Shown in pieces: positions 1 to 9,662 of a stretch of 64,000 nucleotides of DNA (position 1 is its first letter; each line of letters starts with the position of its first letter). The notes below the pieces were generated by a model, which saw nothing but the letters and a program-made list of their open reading frames with translations, ran no database searches and was not told the DNA's origin. Origin of the DNA: Mycobacterium sp. HUMS_12744610. Lineage in GTDB: Bacteria; Actinomycetota; Actinomycetes; Mycobacteriales; Mycobacteriaceae. The stretch is from NCBI RefSeq assembly GCF_041206865.1, contig NZ_JBGEDP010000001.1:1488001-1552000 (forward strand). Direction: 5' to 3'. The translations under genes and the position numbers were made by a program.

Positions 1-641
1 AGCAGGTGTCTCGGGTGCGACGGGTCGTCTTCGAGCTTGCGGCGCAGCTGGGCCAGATAGACACGCAGGTAATGGGTTTCGGTGGCATAAGCGGGGCCCC
101 ACACCTCCTTCAACAACTCCTCGCGGCCGACCAGCTTGCCCCGGTTGCGGACCAGCATTTCGAGCATTCCCCACTCGGTGGGGGTGAGATGCACCTCGGC
201 GCCCTTCTTGGTGACCTTCTTGGCGGCCAGGTCGACGGTGAACGCGTCGGTCTCGATGACCGGTTCCTCGGTATCGGACGCGGCGGCGCGGCGGACCGCG
301 GCGCGCAACCGGGCCAGGAACTCGTCCATCCCAAAGGGTTTGGTGACGTAGTCGTCGGCGCCGGCGTCGAGCGCCGCGACCTTGTCCGAGGAGTCGGTGC
401 GCGCCGACAACACGATCACCGGCGCCGTGAGCCAGCCCCGCAAACCGGCCAGCACCTCGATGCCCGAGATGTCGGGCAGGCCGAGGTCGAGGATCACCAC
501 GTCGGGCTTGTGTTCGGCCGCGGCACGCAGGGCGGCCGCGCCGGTCGACGCGGTGACGACCTCATAGCCCCGCACCGACAGGTTGATGCGCATCGCGCGC
601 AGGATCTGCGGCTCGTCGTCGATCACCAGGACGCGGGTCAT
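1..641 (-). CDS. kdpE: KdpE response regulator (3' end outside the window)
   Basis: OmpR/PhoB-class response regulator that is phosphorylated by KdpD and activates the kdp potassium-transport operon. The N-terminal receiver domain carries the acidic pair D8-D9 and the phospho-acceptor D52 in VVILDLGLPD, with the conserved lysine in DDYVTKPFG. A winged-helix DNA-binding domain follows (HLTPTEWGMLEMLVRN, then ETHYLRVYLAQLRRKL). About 213 codons are visible of a family length near 225-230, so the last dozen or so residues lie before base 1. The ATG at 641 overlaps the stop of an 18-codon repeat-encoded reading frame rather than that of kdpD itself. Confidence 0.95.
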   Translation of the reverse strand, partial: MTRVLVIDDEPQILRAMRINLSVRGYEVVTASTGAAALRAAAEHKPDVVILDLGLPDISGIEVLAGLRGWLTAPVIVLSARTDSSDKVAALDAGADDYVTKPFGMDEFLARLRAAVRRAAASDTEEPVIETDAFTVDLAAKKVTKKGAEVHLTPTEWGMLEMLVRNRGKLVGREELLKEVWGPAYATETHYLRVYLAQLRRKLEDDPSHPRHL

Positions 642-749
642 CGGCGCCGCTCCTTCTCATCGCTGCGCTCTGTATCGTCGCCGGCGCGGGTCATCGGCGC
701 CGCTCCTTCTCATCGCTGCGCTCTGTATCGTCGCCGGCGCGGGTCATCG
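632..749. repeat. 53-bp tandem repeat (MIRU type) between kdpD and kdpE
   Basis: Two complete identical 53-bp copies (632-684 and 685-737) are followed by about 12 bases of a third. Each copy carries ATGA on the minus strand. ATG codons fall at 747, 694 and 641. Those at 747 and 694 open identical 18-codon frames beginning MTRAGDDTERSDEKERRR, whose TGA overlaps the next ATG. The kdpD stop (744-746) overlaps the first ATG and the last ATG is kdpE, so stop/start coupling is preserved across the insertion. Size, intercistronic position and ATGA ends match mycobacterial interspersed repetitive units of the 53-bp class known from senX3-regX3. Confidence 0.85.
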
Positions 750-3299
750 GGCCTCCTGCGGCGCGGCCAGATCCACCACGATGGTCAGGCCGCCTCCCGG
801 GGTGTCGCCGGCCTGGATGGTGCCGCCCATCGCTTCGACGAATCCGCGCGCCACCGACATCCCCAACCCGACGCCGATGGTGTTGTCCTGATCGCCCATC
901 CGCTGGAAGGCGGCGAAGAGTTGGTCTTCGGTTCCATGCGGGATCCCGGGACCCTCGTCGACGACGTTGATCAGGACGCGATCACCCACCCGGCCCGCGT
1001 TGACCCGGACCACGCAGTTGGGCGCGTACCGCAGCGCGTTGTCGATCAGGTTGGCCAGCACGCGTTCGAGCAGTCCGGCATCGGCCAGCACCACGGCGTC
1101 GCCGACGTCGACCTTCACGCGGTCGATGGCCGAGCGGTAGAAGCCGGTGGCGCCCTTGCCGATGCTGACCAGCGCGCGTTGCACCGTCTCCTCCAGGTAC
1201 ACCCTGCGCAGCTCCGGGTGAACCACGCCGGCGGCCAGGCGGGAGGAATCGAGGAGGTTTCCGACCAGCGCAGTCAGCTGGTCGACCGACTCCTCGATGG
1301 TGGCCAGCAGTTCGGCGGTGTCCTCGGGGGAGAAGGCCACATCTTCGGCGCGCAGGCTGGACACGGCGACCTTGGCCGCGGCCAGCGGGGTGCGCAGATC
1401 GTGGCTGACCGCCGAGAGCAGGGACCGGCGCAGCTCGTCGGCCCGCACGATCGCCTCGGCCCGGCTGGCCTCTTCGGCCAGCTCGCTCTGCCGGATCAGC
1501 CCGGCCGCCTGCCGGGCCACCGCGCTCAGCACCCGGCGATCGCGGGCGGAGAGCTTCCTGCCGGCCAGCAGCATCCAGAACTCGTCGTCGCCGACCTCGA
1601 TCGCGGTGTCGGCGGAGTCGACGGTCAGGCACGGGTCGTTACCGACGCAGGCTACGACATGGCTCCTGTTTCCAGCGGTACGGTCCGCCTCGCCGGGTTC
1701 GCGCAGCATGCTGACCGCGCGCTGCGAGTAGGTCTCGCGCACGCGCTCCAGCAGGGTCTCGAGATCGGCGCCGCGCAGCACCGACCCCGCGAACAACGTC
1801 AGCAGCTCGGCTTCCTGCGAGGCGCGCCGGGCCTCCCAGGTGCGTTTGGCCGCGCCGTCGACCAGCACCGCGACCGCCACCGCCACGAGCAGCAGGACCA
1901 CCTCGGTGACGGCGGCGTCGGGTTCGGCGATGGTGAACGTGTGTCGGGGCGCGGTCAGGAAGTAGTTCAGCAGCAGGCTGGACAGCACGGCCGAGAAGAC
2001 CGCGGGCGCAACGCCTCCCAGCAGGGCGACCACCACCACGCCGACGAAGAACAGCGCGCTGGCACCGCTGGTCTGAAGGTAGCTGTCCAGCGCGAACACC
2101 GTGACCGCGCAGATGACCGATGGCACCAGAAAGGCGGCCAGCCACGAGGTGGCCCGTCGCTCGCGGCGGGTCAGCGACGCCGCGCGGAATCCGCGTTTGG
2201 ACTCCTCGTGGGTGACCAGGTGCACGTCGATCTTGCCGGAGAGCTCGACGACCCGCGGGCCGATGCCCTCCTCGAAGAGGCGCGCCCAGCGGGTCCGTCG
2301 CGACGTGCCGATCACCAGCTGAGTCGCATTCATCTCGCGGGCGAAGTCGAGCAGGGCGCTGGGCACGTCGTCGCCGACCACGGTGTGCAGCGAGGCGTCG
2401 AGGCTGTTGGCCAGCTCACGGATCTTGGCCATTCGGGACTCCGAGAGTCCGGCCAGGCCGTCGCCGCGGACTACGTGCACGACCATGAGCTCGGCACTGG
2501 ATTTCGACGCAATCCGCGACGCCCGCCGCACCAGCGTCTCGGATTCCGGGCCGCCGGTCACGGCCACCACGACCCGCTCGCGTGCCTCCCAGGTGGCGGT
2601 GATCTTGTTCTCCGCGCGGTAGGTCGCCAGCGCGGTGTCCACCTGGTCGGCCAGCCACAGCAGCGCCAATTCCCGCAGGGCGGTGAGGTTTCCCCGGCGG
2701 AAGTAGTTGGACAGTGCCGCGTCGACCTTTTCCGGGGTGTACACGTTTCCATGGGAAAGCCTGCGGCGCAACGCTTCCGGGGTGATGTCGATGAGTTCGA
2801 CCTGCGAGGCCTCGCGCACGATCGAGTCCGGCACGGTCTCCCGCTGTTCGATACCGGTGATTTGGGCGACGACGTCGTTCAGGCTCTCCAGGTGCTGGAC
2901 GTTGACGGTGGAGATCACCGTGATCCCGGCGTCGAGCAGTTCCTCGACGTCCTGCCAGCGTTTGGCGTTCTTGCTGCCCGGTGTGTTGGTGTGGGCGAGT
3001 TCGTCGACCAGGACGACCTGCGGATGGCGGGCGAGCACGGCCGGCACGTCGAGCTCGGGGAAGCTGCCGCCGCGATAGTCGACGTAGCGCGGCGGGATGA
3101 CTTCGATACCCTCAAGCAGCTCAGCGGTTTTCGCGCGCCCATGGGTCTCCACCACCCCCGCCACCAGGTCGGTGCCGCGCTCCAGCCGGCGATGCGCCTC
3201 GCCGAGCATCGCGTACGTCTTGCCAACACCCGGGGCCGCGCCGAGGTAGATGCGCAGCTCCCCGCGCTTGGGTGTGTGGTCGTCCACGTCAACCATCAT
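744..3299 (-). CDS. kdpD: KdpD sensor histidine kinase
   Basis: Membrane sensor kinase of the KdpDE system, which senses potassium limitation and turgor. The 851-residue protein has the full architecture: an N-terminal KdpD domain with a Walker A motif (GAAPGVGKTYAML, about residues 21-33), a universal-stress-protein-like domain (about 240-370), a four-helix membrane domain (about 395-500), a GAF-like linker, a HisKA domain with the phosphorylated H633 in SHDLRTPLAA, and an ATPase domain with N box (LIDNALRYAP) and G boxes (DEGPGIP, GVGLGMS). It starts 10 bases after kdpC in the same operon. A second ATG is the next codon. In M. tuberculosis kdpDE is divergent from kdpFABC; here all genes are co-directional. 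Confidence 0.95.
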   Translation of the reverse strand: MMVDVDDHTPKRGELRIYLGAAPGVGKTYAMLGEAHRRLERGTDLVAGVVETHGRAKTAELLEGIEVIPPRYVDYRGGSFPELDVPAVLARHPQVVLVDELAHTNTPGSKNAKRWQDVEELLDAGITVISTVNVQHLESLNDVVAQITGIEQRETVPDSIVREASQVELIDITPEALRRRLSHGNVYTPEKVDAALSNYFRRGNLTALRELALLWLADQVDTALATYRAENKITATWEARERVVVAVTGGPESETLVRRASRIASKSSAELMVVHVVRGDGLAGLSESRMAKIRELANSLDASLHTVVGDDVPSALLDFAREMNATQLVIGTSRRTRWARLFEEGIGPRVVELSGKIDVHLVTHEESKRGFRAASLTRRERRATSWLAAFLVPSVICAVTVFALDSYLQTSGASALFFVGVVVVALLGGVAPAVFSAVLSSLLLNYFLTAPRHTFTIAEPDAAVTEVVLLLVAVAVAVLVDGAAKRTWEARRASQEAELLTLFAGSVLRGADLETLLERVRETYSQRAVSMLREPGEADRTAGNRSHVVACVGNDPCLTVDSADTAIEVGDDEFWMLLAGRKLSARDRRVLSAVARQAAGLIRQSELAEEASRAEAIVRADELRRSLLSAVSHDLRTPLAAAKVAVSSLRAEDVAFSPEDTAELLATIEESVDQLTALVGNLLDSSRLAAGVVHPELRRVYLEETVQRALVSIGKGATGFYRSAIDRVKVDVGDAVVLADAGLLERVLANLIDNALRYAPNCVVRVNAGRVGDRVLINVVDEGPGIPHGTEDQLFAAFQRMGDQDNTIGVGLGMSVARGFVEAMGGTIQAGDTPGGGLTIVVDLAAPQEAR

Positions 3300-3309
3300 C
3301 CCCCAGCGG

Positions 3310-4185
3310 TCAGCCGGGCAGCGGATACCAGTGGTCGAGTTGCAGGTTGAGCCGCAGCACGTTGACGGTCGGTTCGCCGAAGACCCCTAGGGCGCGGCCG
3401 TTCCGGTTCTGCGCGACGAGCTTGCTTATCTGCTCCGGGCCGACGTGACGCGCCCTGGCCACCCGTGCCACCTGCAGGTCGGCGTAGGCCGGCGAGATGT
3501 CCGGGTCCAGGCCGCTGCCGCTGGCGGTGACGGCGTCGGCGGGCACTACCGGGTCGGCGGGCGCGGCGCCGCGGACGGGCACGATCTGTCCGATCGAGTA
3601 GTCCTCGCGGTCTTTTGCGCACTCGACGCGCACCCCCTCGTAGCCGGCCAGGAACGGCGCCGGCGTCGATGCGCACGGCTCGTTGACGCTGACCACCCGC
3701 GTGGGGTGGACGACGTTACCGCGTGCGTCGCGCGGGCCGATCACCGAAAGTACCGCGCCCACACCGCCGCCCGTGCAGAAGGGCCGCGACCCGTCCACAC
3801 CTTCCAGGCGCCCCACCGCGGCGCTGCGCGTGCACACCTGCGTGAGCAGGCTCGGCTTGCCCGGTGCGTCGACGATGTTCTCCGGGCCGAGGTTGCTCGC
3901 ACCCGAGGACAGCGGATCGTAGCCGTCGCCCGCGGCCGAGGGCCGGCTCTGGAAGTACTGCGGCAGCGGCTTGCCGGCCGGGCCGGTGAACAGCTGACCG
4001 ATCAGCCGGCTGCCGACCGGCTTGCCGTCGGCGGTCAGGATCGATCCTTCGGCCTTGTCGTGCAGTCCGGGTATCTGGGCGACCAGCCAGACGAGCAGCG
4101 GGTAGGCCAGGCCGGTGATCGCGGTGAGCACCAGCAGCGCACGCAGGGCCGCCCAGTGGATGCGGACGAAACTCGAGAACTTCAT
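3310..4185 (-). CDS. kdpC: KdpC, potassium-transporting ATPase subunit C (long form)
   Basis: Single-span subunit of the KdpFABC potassium pump. One N-terminal membrane helix (about residues 12-36) is followed by the signature YFQSRPSAAGDGYDP (about 77-91) and later by VTASGSGLDPDISPA (about 219-232). The usual KdpC is about 190 residues; this one has 291. The extra length lies between those two signatures, roughly residues 103-210, and contains four cysteines (118, 137, 171, 189) that could form disulfides outside the membrane. The ATG at 4185 lies one base before the kdpB stop codon. Assignment to KdpC is certain; the function of the insertion is unknown. Confidence 0.93.
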   Translation of the reverse strand: MKFSSFVRIHWAALRALLVLTAITGLAYPLLVWLVAQIPGLHDKAEGSILTADGKPVGSRLIGQLFTGPAGKPLPQYFQSRPSAAGDGYDPLSSGASNLGPENIVDAPGKPSLLTQVCTRSAAVGRLEGVDGSRPFCTGGGVGAVLSVIGPRDARGNVVHPTRVVSVNEPCASTPAPFLAGYEGVRVECAKDREDYSIGQIVPVRGAAPADPVVPADAVTASGSGLDPDISPAYADLQVARVARARHVGPEQISKLVAQNRNGRALGVFGEPTVNVLRLNLQLDHWYPLPG

Positions 4186-4186
4186 G

Positions 4187-6301
4187 TCAGGACATCCCTG
4201 GGACGAATTGAACGATCAGGTCGATCAGCTTGATACCGATGAACGGGGCGACGATGCCGCCGAGGCCGTACACGTAGAGGTTGCGGCTCAACAGTTTCGA
4301 CGCGCTGCTCGGCGTGTAGCGCACGCCGCGCAGCGACAGCGGTATCAGTGCCACGATGATGAGCGCGTTGAAGATCACCGCGGACAGGATCGCCGACTCC
4401 GGGCTGTGCAGGCGCATGATGTTGAGCAGGTCGAGCCCGGGGAACAGGGCGACAAACATGGCCGGGATGATCGCGAAGTACTTTGCGATGTCGTTGGCGA
4501 TCGAGAAGGTGGTCAGCGCGCCGCGGGTGATCAGCAGTTGCTTGCCGATCTCGACGATCTCGATGAGTTTGGTCGGGTCGGAGTCTAGGTCGACCATGTT
4601 GCCGGCCTCTTTGGCGGCCGAGGTGCCGGTGTTCATCGCCACGCCCACGTCGGCCTGCGCCAGGGCCGGCGCGTCGTTGGTTCCGTCACCGGTCATTGCG
4701 ACCAGCCTGCCGCCTTCCTGTTCGCGCTTGATCAGGGCGAGCTTGTCCTCGGGGGTGGCCTCGGCGAGGAAGTCGTCGACGCCGGCCTCGTCGGCGATCG
4801 CCTTCGCGGTCAACGGATTGTCGCCGGTGATCATCACCGTGCGGATGCCCATGCGGCGCATCTCGTCGAACCGGTCGCGCATGCCCTGCTTGACGACGTC
4901 CTTGAGTTGGATCACGCCGAGCACCGCCGCGGTGCCGTCGCGTCTCTCCCCGACGACCAGCGGTGTGCCGCCGCCGGCGGAGATGCCGTCGACGATGTCG
5001 CCGAGCTGGGTGGGGACCGTGCCGCCGTGCCCGCGAACCCATTCGGCGACCGAGTTGGCGGCGCCCTTGCGCAATTGGTGCCCGTCGAGGTCGACCCCCG
5101 ACATCCGGGTCGTGGCGGAAAACGCCACCCAGCGGGCGTGCGAGAGCTCGCCGGGCGTGCGGGCGCGCAGGCCGAAGCGTTCCTTGGCGAACACGACGAC
5201 CGAACGCCCCTCCGGGGTTTCGTCGGCGAGGCTGGACAACTGCGCGGCGTCGGCCAGCTGGTCGGGGGAGACGCCGTCGATCGGGAGGAACCCGGCCGCC
5301 TGCCGGTTGCCGAGGGTGATAGTCCCGGTCTTGTCGAGCAGCAGCGTGTTCACGTCGCCCGCGGCCTCGACGGCGCGCCCGGACATCGCGAGCACGTTGC
5401 GCTGCACCAGCCGGTCCATGCCGGCGATGCCGATCGCCGACAGCAGCGCGCCGATCGTCGTGGGAATCAGGCACACCAGCAACGACACCATCACGATCCC
5501 GGTGACGCCGTTTGCGCCCAACGCCTGCGTGTTCGGGACGCCGGGGTTGTTCGCCTTGGAGTAGATCGCCACCGGTTGCAGGGTCGCGACGGCGAAGACG
5601 AAGATGATCGTCAGGGCGGCCAGCAGGATGTTCAGCGCGATCTCGTTGGGCGTCTTCTGCCGATTGGCCCCCTCGACGAGCGCGATCATCCGATCGATGA
5701 AGCTCTGCCCGGGCTTTTGGGTGATCTTGACGACGATCCGGTCGCTGAGCACGGTGGTGCCGCCGGTGACCGCCGAACGGTCGCCGCCGGATTCCCGGAT
5801 CACCGGCGCCGATTCGCCGGTGATCGCCGACTCGTCCACCGACGCAATGCCTTCCACCACGTCGCCGTCACCCGGGATCACCTGCCCGGCCTCGACGACG
5901 ACGATGTCGCCCTGTTGCAGCTCCGGTGCCGGAACTTCTTCCTCCACGCCCGCCGTGCCCGGCTCCCAGTTCCCCAGCCGCCGGGCCATGGTCTGGGTCT
6001 TGGCCTTGCGCAGGGTTTCGGCCTGCGCCTTGCCGCGACCTTCGGCCACCGCCTCGGCGAGATTGGCGAACAGCACCGTCAGCCACAGCCACACCACGAT
6101 CAGCCAGGCGAACCACGTCGGGTCGACGACCGCCAGCACCGTGCTCCAGACGGCGCCGATTTCCACGACGAACATCACGGGGTTGCGCCACAGCTTGCGC
6201 GGGTCGAGTTTGCGCATCGCCTGCGGCGCGGACCGCCACAGCATCGTCGGGTCGAGCACGCCGCCCCGTACCTGTTTGCGGCCCGAATGAGTCGCTTTCA
6301 T
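4187..6301 (-). CDS. kdpB: KdpB, potassium-transporting P-type ATPase
   Basis: Catalytic P-type ATPase subunit of KdpFABC that powers high-affinity potassium uptake. The 704-residue protein has TGESAPV in the actuator domain, the phosphorylated D323 in [10 protein letters not shown], and the hinge motifs [10 protein letters not shown] and [18 protein letters not shown]. Several membrane helices flank the cytoplasmic domains. The start is taken at 6301 (MKATHSGRK), where the ATG shares one base with the kdpA stop (TGATG). The frame is open much further upstream, but that stretch is antisense-free overlap with kdpA and is not protein-like. Translational coupling to kdpA is likely. Confidence 0.96.
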   Translation of the reverse strand: MKATHSGRKQVRGGVLDPTMLWRSAPQAMRKLDPRKLWRNPVMFVVEIGAVWSTVLAVVDPTWFAWLIVVWLWLTVLFANLAEAVAEGRGKAQAETLRKAKTQTMARRLGNWEPGTAGVEEEVPAPELQQGDIVVVEAGQVIPGDGDVVEGIASVDESAITGESAPVIRESGGDRSAVTGGTTVLSDRIVVKITQKPGQSFIDRMIALVEGANRQKTPNEIALNILLAALTIIFVFAVATLQPVAIYSKANNPGVPNTQALGANGVTGIVMVSLLVCLIPTTIGALLSAIGIAGMDRLVQRNVLAMSGRAVEAAGDVNTLLLDKTGTITLGNRQAAGFLPIDGVSPDQLADAAQLSSLADETPEGRSVVVFAKERFGLRARTPGELSHARWVAFSATTRMSGVDLDGHQLRKGAANSVAEWVRGHGGTVPTQLGDIVDGISAGGGTPLVVGERRDGTAAVLGVIQLKDVVKQGMRDRFDEMRRMGIRTVMITGDNPLTAKAIADEAGVDDFLAEATPEDKLALIKREQEGGRLVAMTGDGTNDAPALAQADVGVAMNTGTSAAKEAGNMVDLDSDPTKLIEIVEIGKQLLITRGALTTFSIANDIAKYFAIIPAMFVALFPGLDLLNIMRLHSPESAILSAVIFNALIIVALIPLSLRGVRYTPSSASKLLSRNLYVYGLGGIVAPFIGIKLIDLIVQFVPGMS

Positions 6302-7971
6302 CAGTGCATTCCTTCGGCAAGGGGCCCGAGCGCCAGCATGGGCAGGAACGTGAGGGCGACCAGGATGAGCGTGACGCCGGCGACCATCCCGACGAACTGT
6401 GGCCGGTGGGTGGGCAGCGTGCCGGCCGAATCCGGCGTGCTGCCCTGCTTGGCCAGGGAGCCGGCCAGGGCGAGCACCAGCACGATCGGTGCGAACCGGC
6501 CGAACACCATGGCCAGCCCCAGCGCGGTGTTGTACCAGTCGGTGTTGGCGCCGAGCCCGGCGAACGCCGACCCGTTGTTGTTGGCGGCGGAGGTGAACGC
6601 GTACAGCACCTCCGACAGGCCGTGCGGGCCGCCGTTGAGCATCGCCGCGCGTTCGCCCGCTAGCGCCATAGCCGTGGCGGTGCCGATCAGCACGATGAGC
6701 GGAGAAACCAGGAAATACGTTGCGGCAAGCTTGATTTCGCGGGGAGTGATCTTCTTGCCGAGGTATTCCGGGGTGCGCCCCACCATCAGCCCGGCGATGA
6801 AGACGGTGATCACCGCGAGGATCAGCATGCCGTACAGGCCGGATCCCACCCCGCCGGGGGCGACCTCGCCGAGCTGCATGTTGAACATCGTCATCATGCC
6901 GCCGAGGCTGGTGTAGGAGTCGTGGAAGGAGTCGACCGCGCCGCACGAGGTCAACGTGGTCGTCACGGCGAACACGGCGGAGTCGGCGACGCCGAAACGC
7001 TGTTCGACCCCCTCCATCGCCCCGGCGGCCGAACTCGGCACGGTGCCGTGGTGCTGCAGCTGCATCCACATCGTCACGCCGAAGCTGATCAGCGCCAGCG
7101 CCGCCATGACGCCGGCGATCGCGAAGCCCTGCCTGGCGCTGCCGACCATACGGCCGAACGTGCGGGGCAGGGAGAAGCCGATCACCGCGATCAGGAAGAT
7201 CTCCACCCAGTTGGTCCAGGCGGTCGGGTTCTCGAACGGGTGCGCGGAGTTGGCGTTATAGAAGCCGCCGCCGTTGGTGCCGAGCTCCTTGATGGCCTCC
7301 TGGCTGGCGACCGGACCGCCGGTGATTGTCTGGTGGACGCCGCCCAGGGTGGTGACAACCTGGTCGTTGAGGTGGAAGTTCTGGATCGCTCCGCCGACGA
7401 CCAGGACGATCGCGCCGACGGTCGCGATGGGCAACAGGATGCGCAGGGTGCCGCGGACCAGGTCGACCCAGAAGTTGCCCAGCTCAGCGGTGCGCTGGCG
7501 GGCGAATCCGCGCACCAGCGCGACCGCGACGGCCATTCCCACCGCAGCCGAGATGAAGTTCTGCACGGCCAGCCCGGCCATCTGCACCAGGTGGCCCTGC
7601 GTCGATTCGCCCGAGTAGGCCTGCCAGTTGGTGTTGGTGACGAAGCTGACCGCGGTGTTCCACGCCAACGCTGGCGTCATCGCGGTGGCCGGATCGTGCA
7701 GGTGCAACGGCAATTTGTCCTGCACGAGCTGGAACCCGAACAGGAAGAAGATGCCGACCGCCGAGAACGCCAGGACGCTTCGGGCGTAGGCGCCCCACGA
7801 CTGCTCCGAGCGCGAATCGACACCGATCAGCCGGTAGATCACCTTCTCGACGTGGGAGTCCCGTTGCGCGGTGTACACGCGAAACATGTAGTCGCCCAGG
7901 GGCACATGCACCACCACCAGTGCCGCGACGAGGACGGCCAGAAAGACGATTCCCGCGGTCGTGGCCCCCAC
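6301..7971 (-). CDS. kdpA: KdpA, potassium-binding subunit
   Basis: Potassium channel-like subunit of KdpFABC, related to the Trk/Ktr superfamily, which forms the selectivity filter. The 556 residues match the family length. About ten hydrophobic spans are visible, and filter-type segments such as [15 protein letters not shown] and [13 protein letters not shown] are intact. The start is a GTG at 7971 that shares one base with the kdpF stop TAG. The protein is tightly packed between kdpF and kdpB, consistent with equimolar synthesis of the complex. Confidence 0.95.
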   Translation of the reverse strand: MGATTAGIVFLAVLVAALVVVHVPLGDYMFRVYTAQRDSHVEKVIYRLIGVDSRSEQSWGAYARSVLAFSAVGIFFLFGFQLVQDKLPLHLHDPATAMTPALAWNTAVSFVTNTNWQAYSGESTQGHLVQMAGLAVQNFISAAVGMAVAVALVRGFARQRTAELGNFWVDLVRGTLRILLPIATVGAIVLVVGGAIQNFHLNDQVVTTLGGVHQTITGGPVASQEAIKELGTNGGGFYNANSAHPFENPTAWTNWVEIFLIAVIGFSLPRTFGRMVGSARQGFAIAGVMAALALISFGVTMWMQLQHHGTVPSSAAGAMEGVEQRFGVADSAVFAVTTTLTSCGAVDSFHDSYTSLGGMMTMFNMQLGEVAPGGVGSGLYGMLILAVITVFIAGLMVGRTPEYLGKKITPREIKLAATYFLVSPLIVLIGTATAMALAGERAAMLNGGPHGLSEVLYAFTSAANNNGSAFAGLGANTDWYNTALGLAMVFGRFAPIVLVLALAGSLAKQGSTPDSAGTLPTHRPQFVGMVAGVTLILVALTFLPMLALGPLAEGMH

Positions 7972-8060
7972 TAGAACCGCTCCGGGAACAGCAGGGCCGC
8001 AAAGAGGAAGAGCACCAGCAGGATCGACAGCACCAAGCCGACGACGTTTTCGTAGCTCAA
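7971..8060 (-). CDS. kdpF: KdpF, small stabilising subunit
   Basis: 29-residue single-span peptide beginning [18 protein letters not shown] and ending FPERF, typical of KdpF, which stabilises the KdpABC complex in the membrane. The start is a TTG at 8060, overlapping the stop of the preceding microprotein gene (TTGA). It ends by a one-base overlap with the kdpA GTG. The C-terminal FPE(R/K)F matches the actinobacterial form. Confidence 0.85.
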   Translation of the reverse strand: MSYENVVGLVLSILLVLFLFAALLFPERF

Positions 8061-8140
8061 AGCCGTTCGACCAACTTCTGCGTCAGGCCGAGCACGGCGA
8101 ACACCACCACCGTCAGCGCGATGAATCCCAGCACGCCCAT
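8057..8140 (-). CDS. 27-residue membrane microprotein leading the kdp operon
   Basis: A 28-codon frame with ATG at 8140 and TGA at 8057-8059 encodes a peptide starting [19 protein letters not shown] and ending TQKLVERL: one hydrophobic helix followed by a short charged tail. A purine-rich ribosome site (GGAGACAGG) lies directly upstream and the stop overlaps the kdpF TTG, so it would be the first cistron of the operon. Similar tiny frames ending in an ERL-like motif precede kdpF in other actinobacteria as far as I recall (from memory, unverified). It may be an extra Kdp subunit or a leader controlling kdpF translation. Confidence 0.6.
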   Translation of the reverse strand: MGVLGFIALTVVVFAVLGLTQKLVERL

Positions 8141-8295
8141 CCTGTCTCCGTTCCGCGTCAGTTCGTGCCGCATGTCGAGGCACATGTCAGCTTGCGCACA
8201 TGTCAGCTTGAAGGTAGACGGTGCCGCTCCGGAAGGGCCATTGGTCGAAAGTTTTCTAACAGCTTCCTAACGCCGTCGGGATCGCCCCCCGCGGC
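8141..8295 (-). promoter_or_regulatory. kdp operon upstream region with a direct repeat
   Basis: 155-bp gap between the downstream end of a PPE gene and the first kdp cistron, so the kdp promoter must lie here or further upstream. It contains an exact 15-bp direct repeat, GCACATGTCAGCTTG, at 8180-8194 and 8196-8210 (16-bp period), and an A/T-rich stretch at about 8250-8272 where the minus strand reads GTTAG twice, 11 bases apart. Either pair could bind KdpE; no site is assigned with certainty. Confidence 0.4.
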
Positions 8296-9606
8296 TCAGA
8301 GTGCGAGCAGGCGGTTCTTTTCCTCGGCGTACTCCTCGTCGGTCAGCTTCCCCTCGTTGCGGAGCTTGGCGATCTCGCGGATCCTGGCCGCGACTCCGGT
8401 GACCACGGTCCGAGGTGTGTCGGGCGAGGGTTTGGCCGCCGTGTCGGCGGTCGGGCCCGTGCCGGCGTTCGCCCGCACCGCGGCCGGGGCCAGCACCCGG
8501 GTGCCCCCTGACGGCCTGCCGCCGTCCCGGCCGGCGCCGGTGCCCGCACCGCCGCCCATGCCCGCCCCGGCCATACCGCTCAGGGCCATCTCGCCGAACG
8601 CGTTTCCCGATCCGGCTTCCAGCGCCTCCCCGGCGGCGCCGAGGGTCGTTTCCGGCGGTGCCGGCAGGGTCAGCGCGGCGGATCGCACGGCCGGTGCGGC
8701 GACGGTCCACGTCGACGGCACGGATATCGCCCCGATTGTGTTGGCCTCGCCCAGTCCCGCCGTCACGCCGGATGCCGCCGCCGGGCCCGGGTTCGTGATG
8801 AGCGCCCTGAACGCGGAGGGGGGTCTTTCACCTGGGAGCGGCCAGGGTGCTACGCCTTGCCAGCCGCTGACGTCGTCGTCGGTGTGCAGACCGGTCACGG
8901 TGCCGATGGCGTTGAGGGGAAAGCTCACCGGACCCGTCAGGATGTCCGTCGGCCCGACGGCGAAGACGGTAGCCAGGTTGGCCGGCCCGCCGGGAAAAAT
9001 CGTGGCGAGGTTGCCGATCAGGTCCAGCACGGTGGTAGCGCTCGGCGGGTCCGCGGCGGCGGCCCGGCCGAGCGCACCGCCGGGAGCGGTGTTGTGCCGG
9101 GGTGGGTCGAACGGTGGCAGCGTCGACGCGGACGCGGACGACCCCGCATAGCCGTACATCGCCGCGGCGTCCTGAGCCCACATCTCGGCGTATTGGGCCT
9201 CGGCGGTCGCGATCGCCGTGCTGTTCTGCCCCAGGAAGTTCGTCGCCACCAGCGTCACGAGCAAACTTCGGTTCGCCGCGATCACCGGCGGCGGTACGGT
9301 CGCGGCGAATGCAATCTCGTAGGCGGCAACCGCGGCCTGGGCCCGCGTCGCGGTGTCCTCGGCGCGCATCGCGGTGGTGTGCAACCACGTCGCGTAGGGC
9401 GCGGCCGCGGCCACCATCGCCGTCGAGGACGGGCCCCACCACGACGCGCTCAGGTCCGAGATCGCCGACTTGTACGACTCGGCCGCCACCCGGAGTTCGA
9501 TGGCCAGCTCGTTCCAGGCGGCCGCGGCGGCCAGCATCGGACCGGCTCCCGGCCCGGTGTACATCCGACCGGAGTTGATCTCCGGTGGATAGGTCCCGAA
9601 ATCCAT
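8296..9606 (-). CDS. PPE protein, SVP type, with C-terminal SHOCT-like tail
   Basis: 436-residue PPE protein. The N-terminal domain opens [20 protein letters not shown], contains the conserved WWGPSS and [19 protein letters not shown] segments, and is about 180 residues long. The GxxSVPxxW signature appears as GAISVPSTW, placing it in the SVP subfamily. Unusually the C-terminus ends in [19 protein letters not shown] followed by NRLLAL, matching SHOCT short C-terminal oligomerisation domains. PPE proteins are exported by ESX type VII systems. The start is the ATG at 9606; the frame is open far upstream through the neighbouring PPE gene without protein character. It is 56 bases downstream of a paralogue with the same tail, so the pair probably arose by duplication. 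Confidence 0.9.
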   Translation of the reverse strand: MDFGTYPPEINSGRMYTGPGAGPMLAAAAAWNELAIELRVAAESYKSAISDLSASWWGPSSTAMVAAAAPYATWLHTTAMRAEDTATRAQAAVAAYEIAFAATVPPPVIAANRSLLVTLVATNFLGQNSTAIATAEAQYAEMWAQDAAAMYGYAGSSASASTLPPFDPPRHNTAPGGALGRAAAADPPSATTVLDLIGNLATIFPGGPANLATVFAVGPTDILTGPVSFPLNAIGTVTGLHTDDDVSGWQGVAPWPLPGERPPSAFRALITNPGPAAASGVTAGLGEANTIGAISVPSTWTVAAPAVRSAALTLPAPPETTLGAAGEALEAGSGNAFGEMALSGMAGAGMGGGAGTGAGRDGGRPSGGTRVLAPAAVRANAGTGPTADTAAKPSPDTPRTVVTGVAARIREIAKLRNEGKLTDEEYAEEKNRLLAL

Positions 9607-9662
9607 CGATGTGTGTCTCTCGTCCCAGAAGTTGGTGTCCAGCCGAACCGAGGATGCGTCGC

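Noticed and set aside
6..3350. Open frame of 1114 codons on the plus strand opposite kdpE and kdpD
   Set aside because: It mirrors the kdpD codon structure in high-GC DNA and its translation is low-complexity His/Arg/Gly/Gln-rich without domains; kdpE and kdpD are certain on the other strand.
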